This document shows, piece after piece, positions 31,150 to 40,679 of a DNA stretch of 64,000 nucleotides. The notes beneath the pieces are model-generated. The model ran no database searches, was not told the origin of the DNA, and was given only the letters and a program-made list of their open reading frames with translations. Position 1 is the stretch's first letter. Every line of letters begins with the position of its first letter. This DNA comes from Paracandidimonas soli (GTDB lineage Bacteria > Pseudomonadota > Gammaproteobacteria > Burkholderiales > Burkholderiaceae_B). The stretch is from positions 62,001-126,000 of the forward strand of contig NZ_SMBX01000009.1 of the NCBI RefSeq assembly GCF_004342005.1, given 5' to 3'. The position numbers and the translations under genes are program-made.

Positions 31150-31926
31150 CTAGCGCACCAAAGGCATCAATGAACGCAGAAACGCCTCATCAGCCTTGCT
31201 CAGCAACCCCTGCTCCCGGGCCCGCTCGATCAGCTCCGGCCTGCGCCGCAACGTCAATTCCAGCGACCGCTCCCGACGCCACTGAGCGATATTCTTGTGA
31301 TGCCCCGACAACAACTCAGACGGAACCTCCAGCCCATGGTAGCTTTCCGGCCGCGTGTAATGCGGACTGTCCAGCAAGCCAGTCAGCGCATCATTGAAAG
31401 AATCCTGCGGCGCCGACTGCGCATCATTCAGCGCCCCCGGCAACAACCGCACCACACTGTCCATGACGGCCAGCGCAGCAATCTCCCCGCCGGAAAGCAC
31501 AAAATCCCCCAGGGAAATCTCATCCGTGACGCAGCGCTCGATGAAACGCTGATCCACCCCCTCATAGCGCCCGCACACCAGAATCGCCCCCCGCGTTTCG
31601 GAAAGCCCCTGCGCCACACCCTGATCAAACCGCCTGCCCGTCGGACTCATCAGAATGACCGGCGCATCGCCCGATGCCGCATCAGCCTGCGTGCGCGCAG
31701 CCTGCGCCGCGCGCACCGCCTGCTCCAGCGGCTCGGCCATCATCACCATGCCTGGACCGCCGCCGTAAGGCCTGTCATCAACCGTACGGTGCACATCATG
31801 CGTGAAATCCCGCGGATTCCACGCATGCAAGTGCCATAGCCCCCGCTGACGCGCACGACCACTGACGCCAAAGTCGCCTATGGCATCGAACATATCGGGG
31901 AAAAGGGTGATGACATCGAACCGCAT
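31150..31926 (-). CDS. trmD: tRNA (guanine37-N1)-methyltransferase
   Basis: SPOUT methyltransferase forming m1G37, which prevents frameshifting. 258 residues. [16 protein letters not shown] start, [18 protein letters not shown], the knot segment [26 protein letters not shown] and [20 protein letters not shown]. The third gene of rpsP-rimM-trmD, 39 bases after rimM. No rplS follows. Confidence 0.97.
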   Translation of the reverse strand: MRFDVITLFPDMFDAIGDFGVSGRARQRGLWHLHAWNPRDFTHDVHRTVDDRPYGGGPGMVMMAEPLEQAVRAAQAARTQADAASGDAPVILMSPTGRRFDQGVAQGLSETRGAILVCGRYEGVDQRFIERCVTDEISLGDFVLSGGEIAALAVMDSVVRLLPGALNDAQSAPQDSFNDALTGLLDSPHYTRPESYHGLEVPSELLSGHHKNIAQWRRERSLELTLRRRPELIERAREQGLLSKADEAFLRSLMPLVR

Positions 31927-31965
31927 GGCTATCCTTGAAAGGCCCGGCTATGCGCCGCCCACGGC

Positions 31966-32589
31966 TCAGAGATCAGCGGGCCAGTTGCTGACGATCGTCC
32001 TTCCGTCCAGATCCACCCGCAGCACATGCGCCGCAACGAACGGCACCAGCGTTTCCTGCGCCCTGCCCTTGTCGTCGCGCAGCATGACAGGCTCGCCATC
32101 AGCAGGGGCATAGCGCGTGACATGCATGATCGCATGCGCGCCATTGTCTGACATATCCGACACCTGACCGATCAGGACGCTTTGCCCATCATCGTTCTCG
32201 CCATACAGCCAGCACCCGATCAGATCCACCCAGTAGTACTCGTCTTCCTGGGGAGAGGCAAAACCACTGCGCGGCACCTGGACCGTCCAGCCTTTCAGGG
32301 ACTGCGCGACATCGCGGTCGTCCAGGCCTTCAAGCTGCGCGATCAAGGTTGCGCCATGCGGCCTGCAGAACAGGACCCGCCTGCGCTCCGGACCCGGACG
32401 CGACAAAGCACCCGTTCCTGCTGGAGCAACGGGTGCCTGCAACCACCATGTCTTGCTGGAGAGCAAGGTTTCCGCCTGGGCGGAATGCGGCTGGATCTTG
32501 ACCCAGCCGCGCACGCCATGCGCGGACAGCACGCGCCCAAGCTCGACGAGATCGTCGGGAACGGCCGTACGGCCCGCAGCTGTGGACAC
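31966..32589 (-). CDS. rimM: 16S rRNA-processing protein RimM
   Basis: Assembly factor of the 30S head that binds S19. 207 residues. LVELGRVLSAHGVRGWVKIQ is the typical RimM N-terminal core, followed by a PRC-barrel domain (YYWVDLIGCWLYGEN; VPFVAAHVLRVDLDGRTI). The protein is a little longer than average owing to an insert near residues 50-75. 17 bases after rpsP. Confidence 0.95.
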   Translation of the reverse strand: MSTAAGRTAVPDDLVELGRVLSAHGVRGWVKIQPHSAQAETLLSSKTWWLQAPVAPAGTGALSRPGPERRRVLFCRPHGATLIAQLEGLDDRDVAQSLKGWTVQVPRSGFASPQEDEYYWVDLIGCWLYGENDDGQSVLIGQVSDMSDNGAHAIMHVTRYAPADGEPVMLRDDKGRAQETLVPFVAAHVLRVDLDGRTIVSNWPADL

Positions 32590-32606
32590 GGTACGCCCCG
32601 CGTCTA

Positions 32607-32861
32607 TCAGGCGGCAGCCTTGGCGGAGTATTCCTTGATCAGTCGCTGAACGACTTCGGACGGCTTGGCGCCGTTATCCAGCCAGTACTGGACGCGATCC
32701 TGGGCCAGGCGCAGGTTTTCCTGGCCATCCTTGCCGACAGGATTGTAGAAGCCAAGGCGCTCGATGAAGCGGCCATCGCGACGATTGCGCGAGTCGGTTG
32801 CAACGACATTGTAGAACGGACGTTTCTTCGAGCCACCGCGGGCCAGACGAATCACCACCAT
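32607..32861 (-). CDS. rpsP: 30S ribosomal protein S16
   Basis: Small-subunit protein S16, 84 residues. [34 protein letters not shown] is the conserved N-terminus and fixes the start at 32861; a 15-codon longer reading has no resemblance. First gene of the rpsP-rimM-trmD operon; a promoter must lie in the 195 bases between it and tusA. Confidence 0.97.
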   Translation of the reverse strand: MVVIRLARGGSKKRPFYNVVATDSRNRRDGRFIERLGFYNPVGKDGQENLRLAQDRVQYWLDNGAKPSEVVQRLIKEYSAKAAA

Positions 32862-33056
32862 AGGTAATCCTTTGAAAATGTTGTGGAAAACAGAAGATTC
32901 TAGCACTTTTGAAGCCTTGCAGGCAAGCGGAGTTCGTATTTTATGAAATCCCGCTTCCCCGCTGCACCAAGAGTTGCTGGCGAACCACGAAAAACAAACA
33001 ATAAAACAGCCTAAAACCCATGTGCGGCCGCCGCATGCCGCACTATACAGAAACGC

Positions 33057-33299
33057 TCAGCGGCGCCGCAGGTAATGCACCGCCACGCCGTCCGACTCGG
33101 ACTGCAGCAGCAACGCATTGCCGGTCTGCTCCGCGAACGCCTGGAAATCGCGCACCGCATGCAGGTCGGTCGTGACCACCCTCAGCACCTGCCCGCTCTC
33201 GATCTGCGCCAGGGCTTTCTTGGCGCGCAGGATAGGCAGCGGGCACTTCAGGCCCGAAGCATCGATTTCCAGGTCGGCGACAGGATGGTCTTTTTCCAT
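33057..33299 (-). CDS. tusA: TusA-family sulfur carrier protein
   Basis: Small sulfurtransferase-type protein that passes persulfide sulfur to tRNA thiolation or other pathways. 80 residues. The active cysteine C19 is in GLKCPLPIL, followed by the usual AKKALAQIESGQVLRVVTTD. The ATG at 33299 is supported by GAGG seven bases upstream. It lies eight bases after alaS. With no tusBCDE nearby, the role is not certain to be mnm5s2U synthesis. Confidence 0.92.
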   Translation of the reverse strand: MEKDHPVADLEIDASGLKCPLPILRAKKALAQIESGQVLRVVTTDLHAVRDFQAFAEQTGNALLLQSESDGVAVHYLRRR

Positions 33300-33307
33300 G
33301 GAAAACC

Positions 33308-35929
33308 TCAAGCCAGGCGCTCGCGCACCCAGGCATCCACGGAAGACAGGGCCGGCTTCAGCGCGGCGGCATCCGTGCCTCCGCCCATGGCCATATCGGG
33401 GCGGCCGCCTCCCTTGCCTCCGACCTGCGCGGCGACGAAGCCGACCAGATCGCCGGCCTTGACCTTGCCGGTGAGATCCTTGGTCACCCCGCCGACCAGG
33501 CTGATCTTGCCTTCCGCGCCGGTCGCCAACAGCACGATCGCCGACTGCAGCTTATCCTTCAGCTGATCCGCCATGCCGCGCAAAGCCTTGGGATCGGCGT
33601 CCGGCAATTGCGCGGCCAGCAGCTTGGCGCCGCCCGGCAACTCGATGGCCTGGCCGAGCAGATCATTGCCCGCCGACGCCGCCAGCCTGGCCTGCAATTG
33701 CTCGCGCTCGCGCTCCAGCATCTTGAGCTGGGACTGCAGAAGGCCGATGCGCTCGACCAGATCCACCGGCTGCGTCTTCAGCGCAGCCGCGGCGCGCGAC
33801 AGCGTGCCATTGACCTCGCGCACCCATGCCAACGCATTGCTGCCGGTAATGGCCTCGACACGGCGTACGCCCGCGGCCACGCCGCCTTCGGACACGATCT
33901 TGAACAGGCCGATGTCGCCGGTGCGCTCGACGTGAGTGCCGCCGCACAGTTCGCGCGACGAGCCGATGTCGAGCACGCGCACGACATCGCCGTATTTTTC
34001 GCCGAACAGCGCCATGGCGCCCGTCTGCACGGCGTCGTCGTAAGGCATGAGGCGCGCCTGGGTAGGCTCGTTGCGCAGGATTTCGGCGTTGACCAGGTCT
34101 TCCACCCTGGCGATCTGCTCGGCCGTCATGGGCGCGTCATGCGAGAAGTCGAAACGCGTCTTGTCGGGATCGACCAGCGATCCGCGCTGTTGCACATGGC
34201 CGCCCAGCACCTCGCGCAGCGCCTTGTGCATCAGGTGCGTGGCCGAGTGATTGCGGATGGTGCGCGCGCGGCGCTCGATATCGACACGCGCATCGACCGT
34301 ATCGCCGATCTTCAGGCTGCCGCCGCGCAGCTCGCCATGATGGCCGAAGACATTGCTCTGGATTTTCTGCGTATCCTGTACCTGGAACACGGCATCGCCG
34401 GCCAGCAGCTCGCCCGTATCGCCGACCTGGCCGCCGGATTCGGCATAGAAAGGCGTGACGTCGAGCACAACGACGGCCTGCTGCCCCGCCGACACCGATG
34501 GCACCGAAACGCCATCAACGTACAGCGCAGTCACGCGGCCCTGCGCCTGCAGGCGCTCGTATCCTTCGAAACGGGTTTCCACGCCATCGTAGGACAGGCC
34601 TTCGGCCGCCTTGAACTTGCCCGCGGCGCGCGCCTGCCTGCGCTGCTGCTCCATGGCGGTCTCGAAACCGGCATGATCCACTTCGACATTGCGCTCGCGA
34701 CAGATGTCCGCAGTCAGGTCGACCGGGAAGCCGTAGGTGTCATAGAGCGTGAACAGCGTCTGGCCGTCGAGCACGGCGCCCTTCGGCAAGGCCGCCAGCG
34801 CGGCATCGAGGATCTTGATGCCGTGCTCCAGAGTCTCGCTGAAACGTTCTTCTTCCTGGCGCAGTACCTGCTCGACGCGCTCCTGCTGCGCCTTCAGTTC
34901 GGGATAGGCATCGCCCATCTGCGCGACCAGATCACCCACCAGCTTGTGGAAGAACACGCCGGACTGGCCCAGCTTGTGGCCATGGCGCAGGGCGCGCCGG
35001 ATGATACGGCGCAGCACATAGCCCCGCCCTTCATTGCCGGGTATGACGCCATCGACCACCAGGAAGCTGCAGGCGCGGATGTGGTCCGCAATGACCTTGA
35101 GCGAATTGTTGGACAGATCGGCCGTGCCCGTTTCGCGCGCCGCCGCGCGGATCAGCGCCTGGAACAGGTCGATCTCGTAATTGGAATGCACGTGCTGCAG
35201 CACGGCGGAAATGCGCTCCAGGCCCATGCCGGTATCGACACAGGGCTTGGGCAGCGGATTCATGTTGCCCTCGGCATCGCGCTCGAACTGCATGAACACC
35301 AGATTCCAGACTTCGATGTAGCGGTCGCCGTCTTCTTCCGGCGATCCGGGCGGACCGCCCCAGATTTCCGGACCGTGGTCGTAGAAGATCTCGGAACACG
35401 GGCCGCAGGGGCCGGTGTCGGCCATCTGCCAGAAGTTGTCGGACGCGTAGCGCGCGCCCTTGTTGTCGCCGATGCGAATGATGCGCTCGCGCGGCACGCC
35501 GACTTCGTCGGCCCAGATGTCATAGGCCTCGTCGTCTTCCTGGTAGACGGTGACCCAGAGCTTTTCCTCAGGCAGGCCGTAGACCTTGGTCAGCAGCTCC
35601 CACGCGTACTGGATGGCGTCGCGCTTGAAATAGTCGCCGAAGCTGAAGTTGCCCAGCATCTCGAAGAAAGTATGGTGGCGCGCGGTATAGCCGACGTTTT
35701 CCAAGTCGTTGTGCTTTCCCCCGGCGCGCACGCAGCGCTGCGACGTGGTCGCCCGACGATAGGGACGCGTTTCCTTGCCAGTGAAGACATCCTTGAACTG
35801 CACCATGCCCGCATTGGTGAACAGCAACGTCGGATCGTTGCCAGGCACCAGCGACGAGGACGGCACGATCTGATGCCCTTTGGATTCGAAGAATGAAAGG
35901 AACTTCTGGCGTATTTCTGAGGTCTTCAT
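33308..35929 (-). CDS. alaS: Alanyl-tRNA synthetase
   Basis: Class II synthetase with a C-terminal editing domain. 873 residues, normal length. [20 protein letters not shown] start, motif-1 [17 protein letters not shown], zinc-binding editing motifs [11 protein letters not shown] and [11 protein letters not shown], and the C-terminal C-Ala domain with [12 protein letters not shown]. Followed by tusA after eight bases. Confidence 0.97.
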   Translation of the reverse strand: MKTSEIRQKFLSFFESKGHQIVPSSSLVPGNDPTLLFTNAGMVQFKDVFTGKETRPYRRATTSQRCVRAGGKHNDLENVGYTARHHTFFEMLGNFSFGDYFKRDAIQYAWELLTKVYGLPEEKLWVTVYQEDDEAYDIWADEVGVPRERIIRIGDNKGARYASDNFWQMADTGPCGPCSEIFYDHGPEIWGGPPGSPEEDGDRYIEVWNLVFMQFERDAEGNMNPLPKPCVDTGMGLERISAVLQHVHSNYEIDLFQALIRAAARETGTADLSNNSLKVIADHIRACSFLVVDGVIPGNEGRGYVLRRIIRRALRHGHKLGQSGVFFHKLVGDLVAQMGDAYPELKAQQERVEQVLRQEEERFSETLEHGIKILDAALAALPKGAVLDGQTLFTLYDTYGFPVDLTADICRERNVEVDHAGFETAMEQQRRQARAAGKFKAAEGLSYDGVETRFEGYERLQAQGRVTALYVDGVSVPSVSAGQQAVVVLDVTPFYAESGGQVGDTGELLAGDAVFQVQDTQKIQSNVFGHHGELRGGSLKIGDTVDARVDIERRARTIRNHSATHLMHKALREVLGGHVQQRGSLVDPDKTRFDFSHDAPMTAEQIARVEDLVNAEILRNEPTQARLMPYDDAVQTGAMALFGEKYGDVVRVLDIGSSRELCGGTHVERTGDIGLFKIVSEGGVAAGVRRVEAITGSNALAWVREVNGTLSRAAAALKTQPVDLVERIGLLQSQLKMLEREREQLQARLAASAGNDLLGQAIELPGGAKLLAAQLPDADPKALRGMADQLKDKLQSAIVLLATGAEGKISLVGGVTKDLTGKVKAGDLVGFVAAQVGGKGGGRPDMAMGGGTDAAALKPALSSVDAWVRERLA

Positions 35930-36073
35930 CGATAGGAAAACACAATGGAATATGGGTAACAGGACATTATATCGAGCAACCGGAAGATGCGCTTTCCACC
36001 GCCTTGTTCCGGGCGTTTCCGCACTGCAAAGCGTTGTATCCGCAACGCAGCACCGCCTGGCGGGCGGCCAGCC

Positions 36074-37519
36074 CTACAGCGTATCCAGGCGGCGTATGGT
36101 CCCCGCCAGCGACTGCAGGTCGAACGGCGCGCGCGCGGGCCTGACGATGCGCAGCAGCAGGATCACCGCCGCCGGCACCAGCGCCGCCATCAGGAACGAC
36201 TCCAGCAGATAGGTCGGAGGCTCGCCCGGCATCGGAAACAGGAACAGCCCCGCCGCCAGTCCGCCCAGTGTGCCTGCCGTGGCATCGAAGCCATTGTGCC
36301 GGGCGCTGAACAGCCCGTAGAACACGGGGAACGCCGCCGCCGCGCACAGCAGGTCCGCCAGCAGGAACAGGTACAGCACGCTGTAGCCTTGCGCCGCTAC
36401 GATCATGACGGGAATGGCCAGCAGCAGGATCAGCCAGCGCGACAGCCGCATCAGCGCGGCCGTGCCTACATTCGGCAGCAGCCTGCCGACATCGACCGCC
36501 ACGATGCTGGACACCGCGCTGATCGTGGTGTCGGCGCTGCTCATGACCAGGGCAAGCCCCAGCGGAATCAGGGCGATGGCGAGCCAGAGCGGAATCTGCG
36601 GCATGACGACGCTGAACAGCGCCACGGAGCTGTCGCCTTCCGGCGCCAGCCCGACGAACGCCAGTCCGAACAGGCCCATGACGAAGATGAACGGCACGAC
36701 CAGCACGCCGCCCAGCAGGAAGCCGTTACGCATGGTACGCGTGTCGCGCGCGGAATAGATGCGCTGCCAATTTCCCTGATGGAATATTCCGGTCAGCAGG
36801 ATGGCGACGAAAAAAGTCACGCCGGCCTTGATCCCCACCGGATCGCTCAGATCGAGCAATTGCGGCGCCCTCTCCTGCAGGGCCTGGGTCACGTTGGCAA
36901 CGCCGCCCGAAGCCTTCCAGCCGATGAACACGAGCGCCAGCAGCAGGGGCACGATGATGACGACCTGCACCTTGTCGGTGAAGATGGAAGCCTTCAGCCC
37001 GCCGTAGGCGGTATACAGCAGCGTGAAGCCCATCACGATAGCCGCCGTCAGCCATAGCGGCACCGGCGCCAGCAGCGTCACCAGCTTGGAAATGGCCGTG
37101 ATCTCCGCCGCCATGGCGATGAACATGTAGAACAGCATGATGAGCAGCGCCAGCGCGTACATGGAGCGTCCGTAGCGCGCCATCAGGAACTCCGTCAGGG
37201 AATGACCGCGCGGGATCAATTCGCGCATGCGCTTGCCCAGGGGAATCATGGCAATGCGCGGCGACATGGCGCCCAGCGAATAGCCGATCACGGCGGCCAG
37301 CCCGCCCCAGGTGGCCGCCTGCGGAGGCGAGAACAGGATCCACGCCCCCAGGGACGACGCCAGCAGCGTCAGCAGCGTGGCCACCGAACCCTGCGTATTG
37401 CGGGCGACGATATAGTCTTCCAGCGTGTGGCTGGAACGGCGCGCGTAAAGCATGCCGGCCACGGCGAACGCCGCGGAAAACAGGATCAACCAGAACAATG
37501 CGGATTGTGTGCTCAGCAT
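36074..37519 (-). CDS. Sodium:solute symporter under TPP riboswitch control (ThiV/PanF-like)
   Basis: Twelve- to thirteen-helix secondary transporter of the SSS family. 481 residues; hydrophobic segments run from residue 7 to about 455. SSS signatures include the GGLKASIFTDKVQ loop, FHQGNWQRIYSARD, and ALVMSSADTTISAVSSIVAVD. The ATG at 37519 is chosen because GGAGG sits five bases upstream; an ATG six codons earlier overlaps that site. The leader carries a full TPP riboswitch, so expression should rise when thiamine pyrophosphate is scarce. This points to uptake of thiamine or a precursor such as the pyrimidine or thiazole moiety; the actual substrate is inference. Confidence 0.9.
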   Translation of the reverse strand: MLSTQSALFWLILFSAAFAVAGMLYARRSSHTLEDYIVARNTQGSVATLLTLLASSLGAWILFSPPQAATWGGLAAVIGYSLGAMSPRIAMIPLGKRMRELIPRGHSLTEFLMARYGRSMYALALLIMLFYMFIAMAAEITAISKLVTLLAPVPLWLTAAIVMGFTLLYTAYGGLKASIFTDKVQVVIIVPLLLALVFIGWKASGGVANVTQALQERAPQLLDLSDPVGIKAGVTFFVAILLTGIFHQGNWQRIYSARDTRTMRNGFLLGGVLVVPFIFVMGLFGLAFVGLAPEGDSSVALFSVVMPQIPLWLAIALIPLGLALVMSSADTTISAVSSIVAVDVGRLLPNVGTAALMRLSRWLILLLAIPVMIVAAQGYSVLYLFLLADLLCAAAAFPVFYGLFSARHNGFDATAGTLGGLAAGLFLFPMPGEPPTYLLESFLMAALVPAAVILLLRIVRPARAPFDLQSLAGTIRRLDTL

Positions 37520-37696
37520 GCGCGCCTCCATGACCACTTGCCAAAACGGAAGTCCCGGCTTTCATGCCGGAATTCCCTGAGTTTGCGGGAAAGGCGCGCA
37601 TCATCTTTTGCCGCTGCCCCCGGCAAGGCCATTCTCTCGGGGGCCGGGAGTCCGCATGGCGGAGATACCCCGGGGCGCTTTCATGCGCGGGATTCC

Positions 37697-37779
37697 TTCC
37701 CTTCGCCGGTATTACCCGGATCAGGTTCGAAGGGTCACGACGCGATGTCGAATCTCAGCCTGAAGGCCCCCCTAGGAAC
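37697..37779 (-). promoter_or_regulatory. TPP riboswitch (THI element) of the symporter gene
   Basis: On the minus strand: P1 strand TTCCT, then the core GGCTGAGATT, CTTCGAACCTGATCCGGGTA and ACCGGCGAAGGGAA closing P1. The CUGAGA and ACCUGAUC thiamin-box blocks are exact. It lies about 180 bases upstream of the symporter start. Binding of TPP would switch the gene off. Confidence 0.95.
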
Positions 37780-37786
37780 TGGGCGC

Positions 37787-37792
37787 ATTATA
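37787..37792 (-). promoter_or_regulatory. -10 box for the symporter riboswitch transcript
   Basis: A perfect TATAAT on the minus strand, about eight bases before the 5' end of the riboswitch, at the right place to start the leader. No strong -35 was found at the usual spacing. Confidence 0.6.
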
Positions 37793-37831
37793 GCGATAGT
37801 CCGTGCCTGAAATCCATGCTATGTTTATGCC

Positions 37832-37916
37832 TGCTTCGACACGGGGTGTCCTGCCGCACGGGCGGGGCTGAGAACAAACCCGTAGAACCTGATCCAGCTC
37901 ATACTGGCGAAGGGAT
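37832..37916 (+). promoter_or_regulatory. TPP riboswitch of the SDR-monooxygenase operon
   Basis: P1 CTTCG (37834-37838) pairs with CGAAG (37908-37912); the conserved blocks ACGGGGTG, GGGCTGAGAA, GAACCTGATCCAGCTCATACTGGCGAAGGGA are intact. The element stands only about 50 bases from the divergent one. Downstream, CCTCG (37973-37977) can pair with CGAGG (37989-37993), which covers the GAGG ribosome site of the SDR gene, so translational control is likely. Confidence 0.95.
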
Positions 37917-37999
37917 GTCCGCCGTCACGCCTTATACGCGCATACCGCGCCACCGCTCCGGCATGGCCCATCCCTCGCCGCCACACTTCGAGGATTGCC

Positions 38000-38785
38000 A
38001 TGACGACCAACAGCCACCCCGCTCCAGCCATTGCAGACCAACTGGTGCTCGTCACCGGCGCCAGCCGTGGCCTGGGCGCGGAAATCGCCCGCGCCTTCCT
38101 GCGGCAAGGCGCCAGCGTTATCGTCAATTACCTGAACAATGCCGAGGCGGCGGCCCGCCTGGCCGACGGCGCGCCCGACCGGGCCATGGCCGTGCAGGCG
38201 GACGTCTGCGATCCGGCCGCCCTGGAGGCGCTGGCCGCCAAAGCGCAGGCCAGGTTCGGGCGGCCGATCTCCACCGTCGTGAACAATGCGCTGCCCTCCT
38301 TCTCGTTCAACGGCGACGCCAGGCCGCACGCCGACACGCTGTCGTGGGAGCATCTGCACCAGCAGTTCGAAGGCATCGTGCGCGGCGCACTGAACACCAC
38401 CCAGGCGGCCCTGCCGGGCATGCGCGCGCTGGGATTCGGGCGCATCATCAATATCGGCACCAACCTGGTCCAGAACCCCGTCGTTCCGTACCACGACTAC
38501 ACGGCGGCCAAGGCCGCGCTGCTGGCGTTCACGCGCACCCTGTCGCAGGACCTGGGCCCCGACGGCATCACCGTCAACATGCTGTCCGGCGGCCTGCTGC
38601 GCACCACCGACGCTTCGGCGGCCACGCCGGAAGCCGTGTTCGACTACATTGCCGCCAATACGCCGCTGCGCCGCGTCACCACGCCTCGGGAGTTCGCCGA
38701 AGCCGTGCTGTTCTTCGCCTCGCCCTGGTCGCGCGCCGTGACCGGGCAGAACCTGGTCGTGGACGGCGGCCTCGTCAAGAACTGA
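38000..38785 (+). CDS. SDR-family oxidoreductase, first gene after TPP riboswitch
   Basis: Short-chain dehydrogenase/reductase of 261 residues. NAD(P)-binding TGASRGLG at 19-26, DV near 68-69, NNA at 95-97, and the catalytic YxxxK as Y167-TAA-K171. The position of the usual catalytic Ser, 13 residues before Tyr, is Thr154 (NIGTN), an uncommon change. The C-terminal VTGQNLVVDGG is standard. The ATG at 38000 has GAGG at ideal spacing, and that site can be masked by a stem, giving the riboswitch a handle. The gene is followed by the flavin monooxygenase after 28 bases. The substrate is unknown; a role in thiamine-related salvage is inferred from regulation only. Confidence 0.88.
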   Translation: MTTNSHPAPAIADQLVLVTGASRGLGAEIARAFLRQGASVIVNYLNNAEAAARLADGAPDRAMAVQADVCDPAALEALAAKAQARFGRPISTVVNNALPSFSFNGDARPHADTLSWEHLHQQFEGIVRGALNTTQAALPGMRALGFGRIINIGTNLVQNPVVPYHDYTAAKAALLAFTRTLSQDLGPDGITVNMLSGGLLRTTDASAATPEAVFDYIAANTPLRRVTTPREFAEAVLFFASPWSRAVTGQNLVVDGGLVKN

Positions 38786-38813
38786 TCCGTCGATATTTCT
38801 CAAGGTCAATATC

Positions 38814-40103
38814 ATGATGCACCTGAACCTGTTCCTGCTCGGCGCCGGCCATCACACCGCCGCCTGGCGCCATCCTGATTCCGCCATCGAACGCATGGGC
38901 GACATCAGCTATTACGAAGACATGGCGCGGCTGGCCGAGCGCGGCAAGCTGGACGCCATTTTCCTGGCCGACGGCCAGGCGGCGACCAATGTTTCCGACA
39001 GCCCGCGCTGGTTCCTGGAGCCGATCACGACATTGACGGCGCTGAGCCGCGCCACGGAGCGCATCGGGCTCATCTGCACCATTTCCAGCACTTTCTTCAC
39101 GCCATTCCATGCCGCGCGCCTGATGGCGTCGCTGGACCATATTTCCAAAGGCCGCACCGGATGGAACGTCGTCACGTCCATGTTCGATGCCGAAGCCCGC
39201 AACCACGGCTACGAATCCATGCCCGCGCACGCGGAACGCTACGCCAGGGCCGAGGAATTCATCGACGTCGTGCTGAGGCTCTGGGACTCCTGGGCCGATG
39301 ACGCCCGCCCCCTGGATCGCAGTGGCGACTATGTGCGCAAGGATGCCGTTCGCCAGATCCTGCATCATGGAGAACACTTCCTGGTCGATGGTCCGCTGAC
39401 CGTTCCCCGTCCTCCGCAAGGCCACCCTGTCCTGTTCCAGGCCGGCGCATCGTCCGAAGGCCGCGAGCTGGCGGCACGCCGGGCGGAAGCCATCTATGCC
39501 GTCGCCTATGACCTTCCTGCGGCGCAGGCCTACTACAGCGACATCAAGGCGCGGGTAAAGGCGGCGGGACGCACAGATCCCGTCCCCATCCTGCCCGGTC
39601 TTGTCACCTACGTCGGCTCGACGGAAGAAGAAGCGCGCCGCAAGCAGCGCGAACTGGATGAACTGCTGCCATCGGAAGCGGCGCTGCGGCAACTGGGCCT
39701 GTATGTGGGGCGCGACTGCTCGGGCTGGGACCTGGACGCTCCGGTTCCGGCACTGATGCCGCTGGAAGATTTCACCGGCCCCAAGGGGCGCTACGCGACG
39801 GTCCTGCGCATCATCGAAACCGAAAAACCGACGGTGCGCCAGTTGCTCGGACGGCTGGCGGCCGGAGGCGGACACTGCACCATGATCGGCACGCCCGAGA
39901 GCATCGCCGACCGTATGGAACACTGGTATCGCAATGGCGGAGCCGACGGTTTCAATCTTATGCCGCCCGCCCTGCACAGCAGCGTCGGCGACTTCATAGA
40001 CCATGTCGTTCCGGTGCTGCAGCAACGCGGCCTGTTCCGCCGGGAATACGAGCACGACACGCTGCGCGGCCATCTGGGCCTGGCCCGTCCGCCGCGCAGC
40101 TGA
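38814..40103 (+). CDS. LLM-class FMN-dependent monooxygenase (NtaA/SnaA/DszA type)
   Basis: Bacterial luciferase-like monooxygenase, 429 residues. Hallmarks of the NtaA/SnaA/DszA subgroup: LGAGHHTAAWRHP at the N-terminus, AIFLADGQ, GRTGWNVVTSMFDAEARNHG, PVLFQAGASSEGRELAARRAE, and the C-terminal IADRMEHWYRNGGADGFNLM. These enzymes use reduced FMN from a separate reductase plus oxygen to break C-S or C-N bonds or open rings. No flavin reductase is encoded nearby. Two adjacent ATGs (38814, 38817) are possible. Being downstream of a TPP riboswitch, it should be made when thiamine is scarce, which suggests it processes a thiamine-related compound; substrate not established. Confidence 0.9.
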   Translation: MMHLNLFLLGAGHHTAAWRHPDSAIERMGDISYYEDMARLAERGKLDAIFLADGQAATNVSDSPRWFLEPITTLTALSRATERIGLICTISSTFFTPFHAARLMASLDHISKGRTGWNVVTSMFDAEARNHGYESMPAHAERYARAEEFIDVVLRLWDSWADDARPLDRSGDYVRKDAVRQILHHGEHFLVDGPLTVPRPPQGHPVLFQAGASSEGRELAARRAEAIYAVAYDLPAAQAYYSDIKARVKAAGRTDPVPILPGLVTYVGSTEEEARRKQRELDELLPSEAALRQLGLYVGRDCSGWDLDAPVPALMPLEDFTGPKGRYATVLRIIETEKPTVRQLLGRLAAGGGHCTMIGTPESIADRMEHWYRNGGADGFNLMPPALHSSVGDFIDHVVPVLQQRGLFRREYEHDTLRGHLGLARPPRS

Positions 40104-40191
40104 ACGCTGGAAAGCCGTGAAGGGCGCCGCATCCCGAGGCGATGACCCTCGTAGAATGACGGCCTGCCCTCAGCAAAAACAAGGAGCCGCA

Positions 40192-40608
40192 ATGCAGCCA
40201 GGCATTTCCACCATCACACTGGGCGTCGATGATCTCCAAGCCGCCGTGGCCTTCTATCGCGACGGCCTGGGCCTGCCCACCAAAGGCATCATCGCCAGCC
40301 ATGTCCCGCACGGGGAAGTGGCGTTCTTCCAGTTGCAGCCCGGCCTCAAGCTCGCGCTCTGGCCGCGCGCCAGCCTGGCGAAAGATGCGGGCCTGCCGGT
40401 CGGCCCCGCCAGCGCGACCGAAGTCCTGATCAGCCACAATGTCGCTGCCAGGGATGATGTCGAAGCCGTGCTGGACCGGGCGCGCCAGGCCGGCGCAACC
40501 GTCCTGAAAGAGCCAGGCCCTGCTTTCTGGGGAGGCCATACGGCCTATTTCCAGGATCCGGACGGCCACTTGTGGGAAATCGTCTGGAATCCCAAGTGGC
40601 AAGGCTAG
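40192..40608 (+). CDS. VOC-family (glyoxalase/bleomycin-resistance-like) protein
   Basis: 138 residues with the paired beta-alpha-beta-beta-beta fold: LGVDDLQAAVAFYRDGLGLP at the N-terminus and AYFQDPDGHLWEIVWNP at the end, holding the usual metal-ligand Glu/His positions. Family members are lyases, dioxygenases or binding proteins; the substrate cannot be told. The ATG at 40192 is fixed by AAGGAG six bases upstream. It follows the monooxygenase after 88 bases in the same direction, so it may be in the riboswitch operon or have its own promoter. Confidence 0.85.
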   Translation: MQPGISTITLGVDDLQAAVAFYRDGLGLPTKGIIASHVPHGEVAFFQLQPGLKLALWPRASLAKDAGLPVGPASATEVLISHNVAARDDVEAVLDRARQAGATVLKEPGPAFWGGHTAYFQDPDGHLWEIVWNPKWQG

Positions 40609-40679
40609 AAAGGCGGTCTACATAATCCGGACCAGCGCCGGAAGCGTTCGCACCGGCCCAAGGCCAGCGCTCCGGCGTC

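Noticed and set aside
33608-35896. Open frame of 762 codons antisense to alaS
   Set aside because: Same cause as above; no family features, and alaS on the minus strand is certain.
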